Shown here in pieces: positions 51,825-63,844 of a stretch of 64,000 nucleotides of DNA (its first letter is position 1; each line of letters opens with the position of its first letter). This stretch comes from Triadica sebifera. Lineage: Eukaryota > Streptophyta > Magnoliopsida > Malpighiales > Euphorbiaceae. The stretch covers positions 13,089,833-13,153,832 of the forward strand of contig CM042901.1 of NCBI GenBank assembly GCA_023653625.1, written 5' to 3'. Both the position numbers and the translations under genes were made by a program. A model generated the notes under the pieces. That model saw only the letters and a program-made list of their open reading frames with translations. It was not told where the DNA came from and did no database searches.

Positions 51825-51905
51825 TCAGAACAATTCGGTACGGTTATTCGATTTTTTCGGTACTAAATAATACAGTATAAAACAATCTAATACTCAGATA
51901 TTTTG
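51825..51905. repeat. CGGT-type arm (left)
   Basis: ATTCGGTACGGTTATTCGATTTTTTCGGTAC. Similar CGGTACGGTTCGGTT stretches mark a common class of plant non-autonomous elements. A comparable block lies at 55505-55690. Confidence 0.5.
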
Positions 51906-51999
51906 AACTAAAAAAAGTGCATAAAATCTAAAATTAGTATTTAATAGTATTATAAAAAATTCTTAATCATCACATAAAAATTCTCATAAAAAATGATCA

Positions 52000-53830
52000 A
52001 TTAGATAAAAATAGAAAATAAGTAGAATAAGATTTGAGTATGATAGATATGATGGAAAATTAATGAGAATAATTTTTAGGAATTTTTATGGAATTATTGG
52101 AAATTTTCCATAATTATAGCCAAATTTTTGAAAAAAATATTTTGCATGATTTATGCCTTAAAATGATGATAATGGAGATATATGAAAATTAATTTTTGGA
52201 ATGTGAGAAAATTTTAATCGAAATTTTGGTGAATTTTTGGATTTTTTGCATAATTATTAAAAAATTTATTAGAAATTATTGAATGTAATTTTGGTAAAAT
52301 TGGTGATGGAAACTAGAAGATAATGGGTCATAGTAATTACAAAAATCTAGTTAGAATTTTTAGACTATTTATTGAATTAATATAAAATTTTGAGTTGGAA
52401 ATAGATTTTTGAAGGAAAAAATGGAAAACAAAAATATGAAGGAAAAAGTAAATATATTGAAAAAAATTAGAAAAAAAGAGAAAAATTTAATTAATTTGGA
52501 AATTTCGCGTTAGTAGTGTATAGGATAAAATAAGACCGGTAGAAAAATATTTGTAAATGTGAAAGTCGGAAAAATTAAATAAGTAGTTTAATTTTTATTT
52601 AAATTTAGTAATTTGTATTGACTCGATAACCAATTAGAAATTTAATGGTTATTCAGGTGCATCGTCAAAGCAAATACCAAGAGTTGGAATAGAAAACGAG
52701 CCGACAGTCTCCGATAAATTACTATAAAGATATGTGTATTAACTTATAATATAAGTTTATTGCAATTTAAATTAATTTTTATATGTTTTTTGATATGAAA
52801 TTGATTTATATTTTAGAAAAATATTTATATATAATATTTATGAGAATATTAAATATTTAGAAAGTTCGTGGAAATATAGTTTATGATAAAAATAAAATAT
52901 TTTGGTAAAAAAAGTGTATTGGTATGAAATAAATACGTTAATATCAGATTTTAATAAAATAAATTTATTTTTTTCATGTGTTGAATTTTTATGCTATTAA
53001 ATAATTATATAAGAAATTGATAACGATTATATTTATAAAACTTTTGGTAATATAAATGATTTAATATTTTATGTATGTTGATAAACTCATATATTAGCCT
53101 AAACAATAAGTTAGACAATTATTGACATACCAATAAAGTAAAAACTTCATGACTTGTGAATATATTGATCATGAGAAATATTTATATGGCTCATGTGGTT
53201 ATCTTAGACCATATATATTATTTAATTATCGATCATGTGGTTATTTTATATTGAAACTGGTCATGTGGTTATTTTGAATCAGATGATATTATTTTGGGGT
53301 TATGTGATTATTTTTAACCATAATCTTGTGGTTATCTAAAATATTGAGATTTCTGTTATTTGACGATACCTTTTGTTTTCCTAGTAATAGGTCTATGGTT
53401 TATTAATATATGAGTTGGATAAAATTTTTATTTTAATAAATGATTAAAATTTTTATTTCATTTATTACATACCTGTGGTATTAATACCAATGACTTTGAT
53501 TTTGGTAAATTTTTATTTAATATTTATATATATACTTTTATATATAAGTAAATAATTTATTAATAGTGTTGATATATGAATTTTTTTTTTCAGAATTTTG
53601 TTGATTTAGTGTATATTTTCATTTAAAGTGACTTTTATTATAAGTTTTTTGCACCATTTAGTTTTATACTGAATACAAGAGTTTGTTTTCTTTTGCGTAG
53701 CTTTTAATAGAATTAAACAACGAGAGACGTGTATATAAAATTCGTCGATAGTATCGGTGGATCTCACCTATAGACCCAAGCAACAATAACAATCACCCCA
53801 TAAGCATCGATTTTTGTTATATATGTATTT
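52000..53830 (+). repeat. Plus-strand LTR relic related to the solo LTR at 59898-62876
   Basis: The reverse complement of about 61,200-61,600 aligns by eye with about 52,070-52,430 (shared GGTAAAATTG.TGATGGAAA, then TATTTATTGAATTAAT and GAGTTGGAAAT). The reverse complement of 60,120-60,290 likewise matches about 53,640-53,800 (GCACCA.TTAGTT, TTTTGCGTAG). Repeated CATGTGGTTAT units at 53,190-53,340 correspond to the CACAGAAATGCAC units of the solo LTR. Ends are eroded and no duplication is visible. Confidence 0.65.
53190..53345. repeat. CATGTGGTTATTT subrepeats
   Basis: ATGTGGTTAT and close variants occur about five times at 30-50 bp spacing, each next to a GATCATG or ACCATA phrase. Confidence 0.75.
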
Positions 53831-54194
53831 TATATATTTCACTTGATGTATTTTAATATATGGATCATTTTTCAGTGATTCATTGAATGATAAATCACTA
53901 CAAGTGACGAATATACACGATTTAAATATCGAAAAATCCAATATTTAAAAATTGTATCGATAATGACATATATATATATATATATAAAAGTTATTTGCAT
54001 GAGCATATAAATTAAAACCATAATATAAGAATAGTGAGAAAACGAAATTTTATCTTATTTTGTTAAATTAATATATTATTTTATTAAGTTTTATTCATAT
54101 ATATATATATATATATAAATTTTTTTAAATAATATATTATTTTAAATAAATATATTTAGTAGTATTTTTTATCTGACCGTATACGATAATGTAT

Positions 54195-54786
54195 ACGATA
54201 AATAAAACGTATTATAATATCAATTATATATATTATTTATTAATATAATTTAGATTACTATATAAGTTTAATATAATACAATTATTTTGATGAAAAAAAT
54301 AATATAATATATATAATAAGCTATGCATATAATAATATTTAAAATTTAAATTATTAGATATATAAACTCAAAAGCATAAGTATATAATTATAAAGTAAAA
54401 GTATGTATGTTTGTGATTATTTAATATATATATATATATATATTAGTGTGCACATTAATTATAAAAATATATAAAATATATAAATTTATTAAATATATGA
54501 TCAGCTATATTTATGACTATTTAATTTTAAGCTATATATAAAATTATAATATCTTCACTAATTATAAAAAAGATATAAACTTATTAAGTATATCAATTAT
54601 ATATATTATTTAGTATGTAAGTTTAATATAATATAATTATTTTGAAAGAAAAATTATATAATATAATATATATAGTAATATTTAAAATTTAAATTATTAG
54701 GTATATAAAATTAGAAGTACAAGTATAAGTATATAACCATAAGTATATAATATAAATTATAAGTTTATATGTTTGTGATTATTTAA

Positions 54787-54827
<41 letters not shown>

Positions 54828-54985
54828 TGCACATTAATTATAAAAATATATAAATACAGAAGTTTATTAAGTGTATAATTAATTATATATATGTTTTATT
54901 TATTAATATAATTTATATTAGTACAAAAACTTAATATAATACAATTATTTTTACAAAAAATCATATAATATAATTAGTACAAATC
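54195..54985. repeat. Extremely AT-rich repeat, about 290-380 bp units, three copies
   Basis: TATCAATTATATATATTATTTA recurs in variants at about 54,220, 54,592 and 54,875. GTTTGTGATTATTTAAT recurs at 54,409 and 54,771, each followed by (TA)n and GTGTGCACATTAATTATAAA. No coding potential. Confidence 0.75.
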
Positions 54986-55504
54986 ATAATTTATATTGAT
55001 TTATCATATAATTATAGTACATTTATTATAAATTAAGTTACTTTATAATTGATTCATTTAAATTAATTTATCAAATAATTAATATAATGTAAATTTATTA
55101 TATAATACAATTAAAATAAATTATAAATGCTTAAAAATATAATTAGTGATAAAAATTTTATAGTAAAAAATGAAACTAGCAATATATTATAAATACTTTT
55201 TTAATTTATATATTAATAACAAAAATAGTTAATTATATTGATGATGAACTTATTTTAACCTTACATTAATGTTATGAATTCAATTTTCTACACAATTATC
55301 ACAAAAATTTTAGCATTTAAAATTTTCAATTATTTGAATTTTTTACTATTATAAATGTCATATAATTTTATTATAATTTAATTTTATGGATTAAAGTGTA
55401 TTTAATTAAAAGTTTAAGTTATATTATATTTGTATAATGATATATAAATTATTTCATTTTTATAAATTATTATATATAGTAAAATTATAAATATTTAAAT
55501 ATCA

Positions 55505-55690
55505 GTTCTGTCAGTACAGTTCGGTTATAAAATAATTCGGTACAATTCAGTACAGTTCTCGGTTCAGATATCACTAAAACATCCAGATTATTCAAAATGA
55601 TAGTTAACGGTACAATACAGTTCGGTTCTAGTTAAAAAGTCAACAATACAATTCGATTTTGAATTTTTTTTTGATTTTTTGGTCAAATTC
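55505..55690. repeat. CGGT-type arm (right)
   Basis: Contains ACAGTTCGGTTATAAAATAA, CGGTACAATTCAGTACAG and AACGGTACAATACAGTTCGG. May pair with 51825-51905 as the two ends of one element that later received the LTR relic and expanded AT repeats. Confidence 0.5.
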
Positions 55691-55699
55691 GGAAATATT

Positions 55700-55900
55700 A
55701 AAGATCCGTGTACAGCCCTACTCCTAGCTATAAAAGCTCAGCCACGCAGCCACCTGCTTCTCTTAGGTTTGGGCTTTCACAGCCTTTCTCTAACCAGATC
55801 TCGTCATCGGCCGAATTTGGGCAATATCCAATTAATTTCATATTGCAACCCGTCTGAGCCCAATTATATGAAAAGAGAGCTCAGATTTTAGCTTCTTTGT
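55700..55900 (+). other. GC-richer island with TATA-like box; possible truncated gene 5' end
   Basis: AGCTATAAAAGCTCAGCCAC at about 55,726 looks like a TATA box followed by a leader, and the next ~120 bp are clearly richer in G+C than the flanks. The frame 55679-55891 crosses it but has no recognisable motif. It could be a promoter and first-exon fragment captured by a transposon. Confidence 0.3.
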
Positions 55901-55904
55901 CTTT

Positions 55905-57297
55905 ATTTTTTACCCCATAAATTTATTAAATAAAAATATGTATTATATTATAAAATGTAAAATATAGATCATCAAAATTGAAAATAATTTTGTATATATC
56001 CAAAATTATTTAAGTGCAAAAATAATTTATCAACCACAAAAAACTAAAATAATCGAACATGTTATAAATAAATTAAAAAATTAAGCAAATCATCAAAATT
56101 CTAGAATAATCTAACATATCAATAAAAAAATTTAACTAAAATTTATTCTAAAATAATCTAAATAATTATAAAAAAAATTATATTGGGTCAAATATGGATA
56201 AAAGAGATATAAAAAATTGATCAAATTCAGATTCGTAGTAAATTTTATCCAATAAGTGCTTGTTTGATATTGCGTCTAGAAAAAATGATTTTGAAAAAAT
56301 ATTTTTAATTTTTTGATTTTTGAAAACCGTTTTTGAAGAAAAGTAAATAAATAGATTTATTTTGTTAAAAATATATTTGTAAAAAACGGTTTATAAAAAA
56401 TTAAAAAAATCAATAAATTAAATCAAAAAAATTTTAAATATTTTTTATTTTATTTCTAACAGCAATTATATTAGAGATTTTGTTAGATAGTTTTTAAAGT
56501 AAGAACTTTTTTATAACTTCATAAATTCAATTATTTAATTTATAATTAGCTATAGCCTTCGATTGATTTAATCATATTTCAATTAAATCACTATATCCTT
56601 ATTTTCCTAATTATGATTCCAAAACTAGTTAGAAGATAAATCTCACCAAATCAATTCAAAATAGTTTGTTATTAATTATTATTTGTTGTCTCTTCAGTCA
56701 TATCTGCTGCTTTATCTTGTTGACTGTATTCACACACTTATCGGCTCACCCTCGCGTTGCACGGAAGGCTGTTAATTTGTTTTATTAAAAGTTTTTATAT
56801 CAATATGTCTAGAGATCATGTTAAAAGTATTGTAAATTTTTTTTATGAATTGTTAATTATAAATTTGTTGAATGTATCAAGATGTTTCTTACAAAAAAAG
56901 AATGGTAATATCATGCATTTCTAATATTATATTCAATAATATTTTTTTCGAAGTTACAAGTATTTTCGGTATATATGTCAATACATTTAAACTAATTATA
57001 TTCATATTGGATTATACTCTAAATAGTGGCAAAACACTCACTCAAAAATTTTAAAACACTCAAAATTCAAACTTCAAATTTTTAATTAACCTAGAAAAAT
57101 TCTGTGGTAATTTATCCACACACTCTTAGAGTTAATATTATTTTACCATAATGTTCTTATATGAGAATAAGTCAATATAGAAGTAATAAGTCACGTCATT
57201 TTCAATTTTTAGTTATAAGCTACATTTATAAGATATGAAAATCACCCGTATAATTTTCTCTTAAATAATTTTGTTGTTAAAGAAAAAGAACAAATAA
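55905..57297. other. AT-rich DNA, no gene recognised
   Basis: At 56,260-56,450 there is a T-rich palindrome-like stretch with AAAACCGTTTTTGAAG and AAAAAACGGTTTATAA, suggesting a foldback. Around 56,745 the phrase CACCCTCGCGTTGCACGG is GC-rich and of a type often seen at plant transposon ends. Neither can be bounded. Confidence 0.45.
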
Positions 57298-59190
57298 TTT
57301 ACTAATTAAAGGTTTCAAAACCTAAAATCAAAATTTGATTAGAAATGAGTATAATACAAAATATATTTAATCTTGTAATTCAAAATCTAAAATATGTCAA
57401 AATCTTAACTTTTAACTTTTCAACAACAAGAATCACATATAATAACAACAATAGCAAAAAAAAAAAAAAAAAAATATCTATAAACAAACAAAAATAAGTT
57501 CATGTTTAAACACAAAATTTATCCTTAATTGATCAAAATGTGACTATTAAATAAATTTGCTTAACCTTAACATTAACCTTAAGCGTTTTTATCAAAATTT
57601 TCTCCTTTCAACAAATGTAACTATCACTGTATAGATAGTTTTGTTGTTAGCAATCTAATTTTATACCCAGCTATTGGAATACCATCAAACCAAAACCATT
57701 AAATATAAACATACATTTTACACTAAGGTCATATTTGGTATATAAAAATAATAGAAAATGAAATTCTATTTTTAAGATGGTGATTTGTAATTCCAATATT
57801 TTTCTTTGATATAATATGTAATTGTAATTGAAATTGAAATCATATTATATTTGATGTGATTCCATAAATAATGTATTTTACAATTCGGTTAATTTAGTTA
57901 AAATCTAAAATATTTTCAAGTTTTAAATTTATTTTATCAAAACTTTCAATTAAAAATTTTATTCTATCAAATCTATTTAAATTTAAATTTTGATCATATT
58001 CAGAACTTATTTAACAAAAAATAAATTAATACTTTTGAGCTATGTGAAATTAAACATGAATAAAATAATATTCCTATTTATAATTTTTTTGAGTTTATTT
58101 TTTTGACTTTTGAAATATGTATTTTTTTTTCTTTTGTTAGCAAAATATCCAATGGTGCGTATAATAAAAATTGACTTTTTTACTGAAAAATCTTCCAATA
58201 AAAATTGAAATATAAAATCTCAATAAATAAAATTTAATTGAGAATTAAAAAAATAATCGAGAACTTTTATAAAATAAATTCAGAAAATATAAAGGTTAAA
58301 AAATGCAATTAAAAAAACACTTAATGCAGTTAAAAAAACACTTACATGCAAATAATTGTAGCTTTCAAAATTAGAAAATGAATTTCAAATACTATAAAAA
58401 AAAAAACAAGGTAATAGAAATTCTAAAATATTGAGCAATCAAAATTCTATTCCCATAGGAATAAATATCAAACCTAAAATTAGAATGAAAATTCCATTTT
58501 TATTCCAAAATTGAGAATACCAAATATGCTCTAAAGGTAGTCATTATAATGTGCAAAGAATATTCACTTTCTTAGAACTCAATCAATTATCTTAAGGATT
58601 CATATATATAATTTTAATGAACTAAAGATTTAAATGGCATATATATAATTTATGTTATATATTTTTTTTCTTTTCATTGATGTGTCAGCACAAGAAAAAA
58701 AATCTTAAAATTTACATGCAAAGTCAAAAGACAGTGCTTGCACAAAATAGAAAACTGTTTAGACCTCCTAGTTGTTGGAACACCATCAGGCCTGAACGTA
58801 TCCTGGTATCATTGAATTTTCATCGCCAACCGCCTTTACTCTTTCTTTGAGATTAACCCAAGCCTGAACTCATGAATCATGCAATCAGCCTTTCAGGTAA
58901 AAGATGTGAAGATCACCATGCAAAGACGACCTTTAGTTTAGGAGTAAACCTTGATGATCCTTTAAATCGTCTTACATGGCACCCAAAAAAAAAATTTACT
59001 AATTAATGGTTTTAAAGCCTAAAATGAAACTTAGATTGAAATGAGTATAATATGAAAATCAACCTCAAATTTCAGAACCTAAAATAACTCAAAATCCTCA
59101 CTTATTTTCAACACCAGTAATCACATATAATAACAATAGTAGCCCAAAAATATATCTATAAACAAACATAATCCATGTACTCCATCAGCA
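57298..59190. repeat. Pair of ~200-bp direct repeats (57298-57510 and 58997-59190)
   Basis: Both copies read CTAATTAAAGGTTTCAAAAC-like sequence, then GAAATGAGTATAATA, AACTTTTCAACA-like, AATCACATATAATAACAA and ATATCTATAAACAAACA. They lie 1.5 kb apart and bracket the MITE at 57727-58531. Confidence 0.8.
57727..58531. mobile_element. Tourist-like (PIF/Harbinger) MITE, 805 bp, TSD TAA
   Basis: Starts GGTCATATTTGGTAT and ends ATACCAAATATGCTC. The reverse complement of the end is GAGCATATTTGGTAT, giving a 15-bp terminal inverted repeat with two mismatches. TAA at 57724-57726 and 58532-58534 is the 3-bp duplication typical of PIF/Harbinger. Subterminal GAAATTCTATTTTT and its complement also face each other. 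No transposase is encoded. Confidence 0.85.
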
Positions 59191-59897
59191 ACTCTGAAAC
59201 AGTTTGAACTACAACAATTCTGTTAAAATAGAGAAGCGAATGTAATATGGCAACTCCAATCCAGCATTGCCTTCTATTTGTACTAACACTACCAAATTCA
59301 CCTAAACTAATACTTCATTGGACAATGAACAAAACTAAATTCAAACCAAAGTACTCCTCAAGAAATACCAAAATAAATATTGTTTACATTAAGAAGATTA
59401 ACAATGTAGAGTATACTGTATAAATAATTACTACTAACAACATGAAGCCTACATCATAAAAAATGACCAATTAAAATTTTAGAAAAACCTAAAAATCGCA
59501 AAAAAGAAATCTTTATTGAAGTCAATAGAGACAAATTATGTAAGATCATATATTTCTTTCATTATATCTTAACAAATACCACAAAAAAGATAAAGCCAAA
59601 TACTAATATAATAAATAAATCAAGTAGAAAGACACATTAACCATTGTAAAGTGTATATCCATACGGCCTGTTTACTTCATGAGACATGATAGCATATGTA
59701 TAAAAGAAAAAAAATCTCATTTTCATATATACCTCTAATCTCAAATAGAGAAATTCCTAAATGCAAGTATTTGACCTTATTGAAAAAACTTAAGCATATC
59801 AATATATCATTTTTTTAAAATGGTTGTAAATGCTAAAAATAATTGTTGATTTATCTTTAAAGCATAATATTTAGTTCATTAGGTTTTTATTCTAATT
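58535..59897. other. AT-rich DNA with one less AT-rich patch
   Basis: 58,740-58,980 is less AT-rich and has a short minus-strand coding-like stretch (VQAWVNLKERVKAVGDENSM), bounded by stops. It may be an exon relic. Otherwise nothing is seen apart from the second copy of the direct repeat. Confidence 0.4.
59893..59897. repeat. Left target-site duplication (TAATT) of the 2.98-kb solo LTR
   Basis: TAATT before TGTAACACCC; the right flank at 62877-62881 reads TAATC, four of five identical. Confidence 0.6.
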
Positions 59898-60469
59898 TGT
59901 AACACCCCTACCCTTTCGTACACCCATTCGTACACCGGACAGATAAAAAGTGCTATAGAAAATAAAACTCTCCAAAAATACTTTTTTTAATTTTAAACAT
60001 ATTTAATATAAGAAAGTTTTAAAAAAATATACTAAAATATTATACATACACACCTTTTAATTTTATTTATATACATACTGTAATGAAATTTAAAAACTTG
60101 TATATATACATATCAACATATAATGAAAAGACCAACCTGCTCTGGGTGACTACTACTGCTATTGCTGTGCTCCATAATGTGGGCCCCCAATCAGTGTCTC
60201 TATCTACCAGTCTGGACGCTCTCTGCTAACCTGGTAACCTACGCGAAAGAAAATAAACTCCCGCGCTGAATATATAACTCAGTGGTGCAAAAATTGTTAT
60301 AATAATAGTCATTAAAATAAAATATATTCTTAAAATATAATCAATTCAAATTTTGAATCTCCTTTTTATAAATAAAATAATAGTTTTTTTTTCATATACC
60401 CATATATTATGACATTCTAGACTTGCTTTTAGGGAATCAAATGAGTATTATATTACATATCAATTTAGG

Positions 60470-60612
60470 ATCCATAGAAATGCACATGATCTAAATGTAA
60501 TATGATTCAGTCTACAGAAATGCACAGGACTGAAAATGTATCAGGTGATCCACAGAAATGCACATAATCACAATATTTCATTGGTCCACAGAAATGCATA
60601 GGACCAACAATA
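60470..60612. repeat. ~37-bp subrepeat (CACAGAAATGCAC), four copies
   Basis: GATCCATAGAAATGCACATGATC, GTCTACAGAAATGCACAGGAC, GATCCACAGAAATGCACATAATC and GTCCACAGAAATGCATAGGACC are given here only as positions at about 60470, 60511, 60549 and 60585. Each unit is bounded by complementary GGTCC/GGACC-like ends. Confidence 0.85.
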
Positions 60613-60755
60613 CTCTAGTTCATGTCTAGGCTAACATATGGGAAAAATTCTCAAAATCATAATTCACTTCATTTTTCAGATAATGAATAAATATTCTTTC
60701 AATACCAAAATAATTATCATCATAGATAATTTTTAACATTTAAATTTTCTGGAAT

Positions 60756-60759
<4 letters not shown>

Positions 60760-60832
<73 letters not shown>
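60760..60832. repeat. (TA)n microsatellite
   Basis: About 36 alternating TA dinucleotides within the solo LTR. Confidence 0.95.
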
Positions 60833-60833
<1 letters not shown>

Positions 60834-62882
60834 CTCAATAATTGCAAAAATTCTAATTTTTACATAAATTATATTTATATGGCTAATATTATAAAGGTAG
60901 TTGTACTAATCTCTTTACGCTCTACCGGTATCGGCCGACTCTTTCCTTTTATCTCGGGTTGGCGCCTGGTCTAACGTCGTGCCTAGAGATAGAAAATTTT
61001 CGATTAGCTATTGAACCTCTTGCGACATAAAATCTAGCAAAATTTAAATTTTTTGCTTTCACGAATATCAAGATCCTATAATTTAAAATTTTCTTATTAT
61101 GCATGTTTAATGCATAAATTCCGGTTTTGGTTGTCATCACGCTTTCCGGTGCAACCAAAAATTCAAATATAAAATTTCTATTATAATATTTTATTTTCTT
61201 TATTTGTTTTGCCTCCAAAACTATTTTTCTCCATTTATTTCTTTTATTCTTCTAGTGTCCATTTCCAACTCAAGAATTTTCATTAATTCAATAAATACTC
61301 TAAAAATTCCAAATAAATTTCTATCATCACTCTAACACATTTTCTTTCATTTTCCATCATCAATTTTACCAAAATAATATTCCACAACTCCCAATAAAAT
61401 TTTCCATAATTGGGGTAAAAATATAAAAATTTTCCAAAAATCCTATTAAACTTTTCTTCCATCCCAGAATTTATTTTCTACTACCATACACTCCAATTAA
61501 CTCTATTATCTTCAATTTAAGGCAAAATTCCTCCAAAATAATTTTTCCAAAATTTAACCATAATTATGGAAATTCTCTAAAAATTCCACAAAAATTTCTA
61601 AAATTTATTTTCATCAATTCTTCACTCAATCCATCATCCTCAAGCCTTATTCTCTTCATTTCCTATTTTTCTATATTGTTTCAAGATTTTTTCCATAAAC
61701 CCTAATTTTTCCATCAACCAAATATCAACAAAATCACACCACAATTCAATAAATAATTATGGAAATAATTAACCCAATAAAATCACATGGAGAAAGGAAC
61801 AAAATCTCACCTTCTTCAAATGGATATCAAGAATTGTTTTATTTCTTTTTGCCAAAATTCCACCCTTTATCTCTTTTTCTCCACACCAATCTTATTTTTA
61901 TCATTTTAATTGGTGATTAATATGATTGGAAGAAGAACAATTGAAGAACTTAAGGAATTTGGGGCTTGGAGGTTCTCGGCCATGGAGGAGAGAAGGAAGA
62001 AGATGAGTTTTCTGATTTTTTTATTGAATTTCTAATTATTCTTACATATATACCCCAATTAACTTAATTAATCACAATTAATTCTTTAATCCATCTCCTT
62101 ATTGGCCAATAGCATAATTAATTATCCCATAATATTGACACATAGCCCAATCACATTTCCATTAATTTTGACTTAAAAATTTTCCTACCAATCAAAACTT
62201 TTCTTCATTTTTCTTCATAATTAATTTTAATTCTCAAAAATTCAATCTCCAAACAACTCAATTTTATCAAATTAAATATTCCAAAAATTATAAAATAATT
62301 TTCTCTTCAAAACTGTCTCTTCAATTTTACAAAATGACCACCAGTGCAAAAATCAAGTTTTTACGGGTTAATTATTTTTCTTAATTTGATCCGTAAAACT
62401 TCATCCGCCATCCAATTTCTAATTTATCAGTTTTAAAAATCTTAAATTTAAATTTCGATCACATCGACTCCATTGTGATCGTAATCACATTTCTCTAGTT
62501 TCTGATCTGAAATATCAGACTGTAAACTTGTACTAAGGATCATATCTCCATAATTCAAACTCTTAACCTTAAAATTTTACCTTATAACTCCCCTATGATC
62601 TTAAAATAATATTTTTCATATTTTGGTATGCTTAAATTATAATTTCACTACCGAGCAAAAAATCTAATTTTCAACCTGGGCTGTCGTCTCAATTTGCGTG
62701 CATAATACGAAATTGCATTGTTTCATTTGATAAAATTTCTATTCATTTTATAATATTAATGCAATTAAATTTTTATATATTTATCCGTATTTAGACTCTG
62801 ATCGTATGCCTCTATACTGCAGTATAAATGACCGCAGTACACGTATACGGTCAGGGTCTAACTCGCGGATGTGACATAATCT

Positions 62883-63060
62883 ATTTAGAACGTGCTTGTT
62901 CTCCTTGCATCCATAGGGCCTTAGAAGCAACTACAATCATACTCAATCTAACAGGAGCAGATAATGGAGCATCACTGACTTTACGATTAAATTCTAAAGC
63001 TAGCTGCAACTTGTGATAGAAGCATATGATAGAGCATCTCTCACTGGGTAGATTATTCTT
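62883..63060 (-). pseudogene. Coding-like minus-strand relic next to the solo LTR
   Basis: About 50 codons are open on the minus strand, from about 63,050 to the stop at about 62,884, with the phrase QLALEFNRKVSDAPLSAPVR then SMIVVASKALWMQGEQ. Composition is richer in G+C than the flanks. No family recognised. It may be one exon of a gene broken by the solo LTR. Confidence 0.28.
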
Positions 63061-63599
63061 GCCTTGCTTAGAGTTTATGTTTGTGTAGATGGAGAGTCAT
63101 GCAAGAAGAACTATAGATAAGACTATAAAAGTAATAAAAGATAGAACCCAAAAGTAATCTCATCTATTTTTCAATGTTGTAGTTCAATCATGTATTTCAC
63201 TCTTATAATCTAGTTTGACTCATGAAAACTCAATCAGCAAAGAGGCAAAACATCTTGGATATATATTGACATATCTTGTATAATTGGTCTAGATATCGCT
63301 CCATGGCTATCAGCCACCTCATATATATGTGGACCAATAGGAAAATTCAAGTTAAAAAAAAATAAAGAAAAAATAGTTTCCTGAAACATCATGCCTTTCG
63401 AGTAAGGAAAAAAACAATGAAAATCTACATTGCATCGAAAAACAATTATATTATATAATCATTTGGTTTTGTAACATAAGAAAAAATAAATTGCTACAAC
63501 TAGAATAGTTTTGTAACCATATCTAATGGAATAATGCACTACAATTGTGTTTAGATAGTTTAGACATAAAATTTTCCTAGAGAAGAAGCAATGACGATA

Positions 63600-63745
63600 T
63601 CAGGAATAAGTATCGACTAACTTTGTGCCAGTAGTAGTGGTAATACAAAGGATGCGAGCGTTATCTAGAATGATAGTGCATAAAGCATCTGTAGGTGGCT
63701 TTTTAAGTCTGTCCACCAAATTTTGCGAGCATTCTCCTTACCAAA
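63600..63745 (-). pseudogene. Coding-like minus-strand relic, about 45 codons
   Basis: Reads SQNLVDRLKKPPTDALCTII then LDNARILCITTTTGTKLVDT before a stop. The pattern AR.LCITTTTGTK vaguely recalls the segment before the DEAD/DEAA box of UPF1/SEN1-like helicases, but that is a guess. Same strand as the relic at 62883-63060, so they may be exons of one lost gene. Confidence 0.22.
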
Positions 63746-63844
63746 GTAAAATTAGAAAATGGCATTGGCTAATCACACTATATCTCCTAATCTTGAGGAT
63801 TAATTTTAACTAAGGGGCTAACAAAATATTACAATTAAAAATTG

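Larger units (their letters stand above)
59898..62876 (-). mobile_element. Solo gypsy-type LTR, 2979 bp
   Basis: Starts TGTAACACCCCTACCC and ends CTCGCGGATGTGACA, with a near-matching 5-bp duplication. On the minus strand the LTR would contain the promoter. The GCGAAAGAAAATAAACTCCC and CTCAGTGGTGCA phrases match the solo LTR at 31287-45033. A long (TA)n tract and a 37-bp subrepeat lie inside. Open frames such as 60949-61218 have no recognisable product. Confidence 0.82.

Noticed and set aside
56740..56775. Helitron terminus (CTCGCGTTGCACGG)
   Set aside because: Only one GC-rich phrase; no TC start, CTAG end or hairpin could be located.
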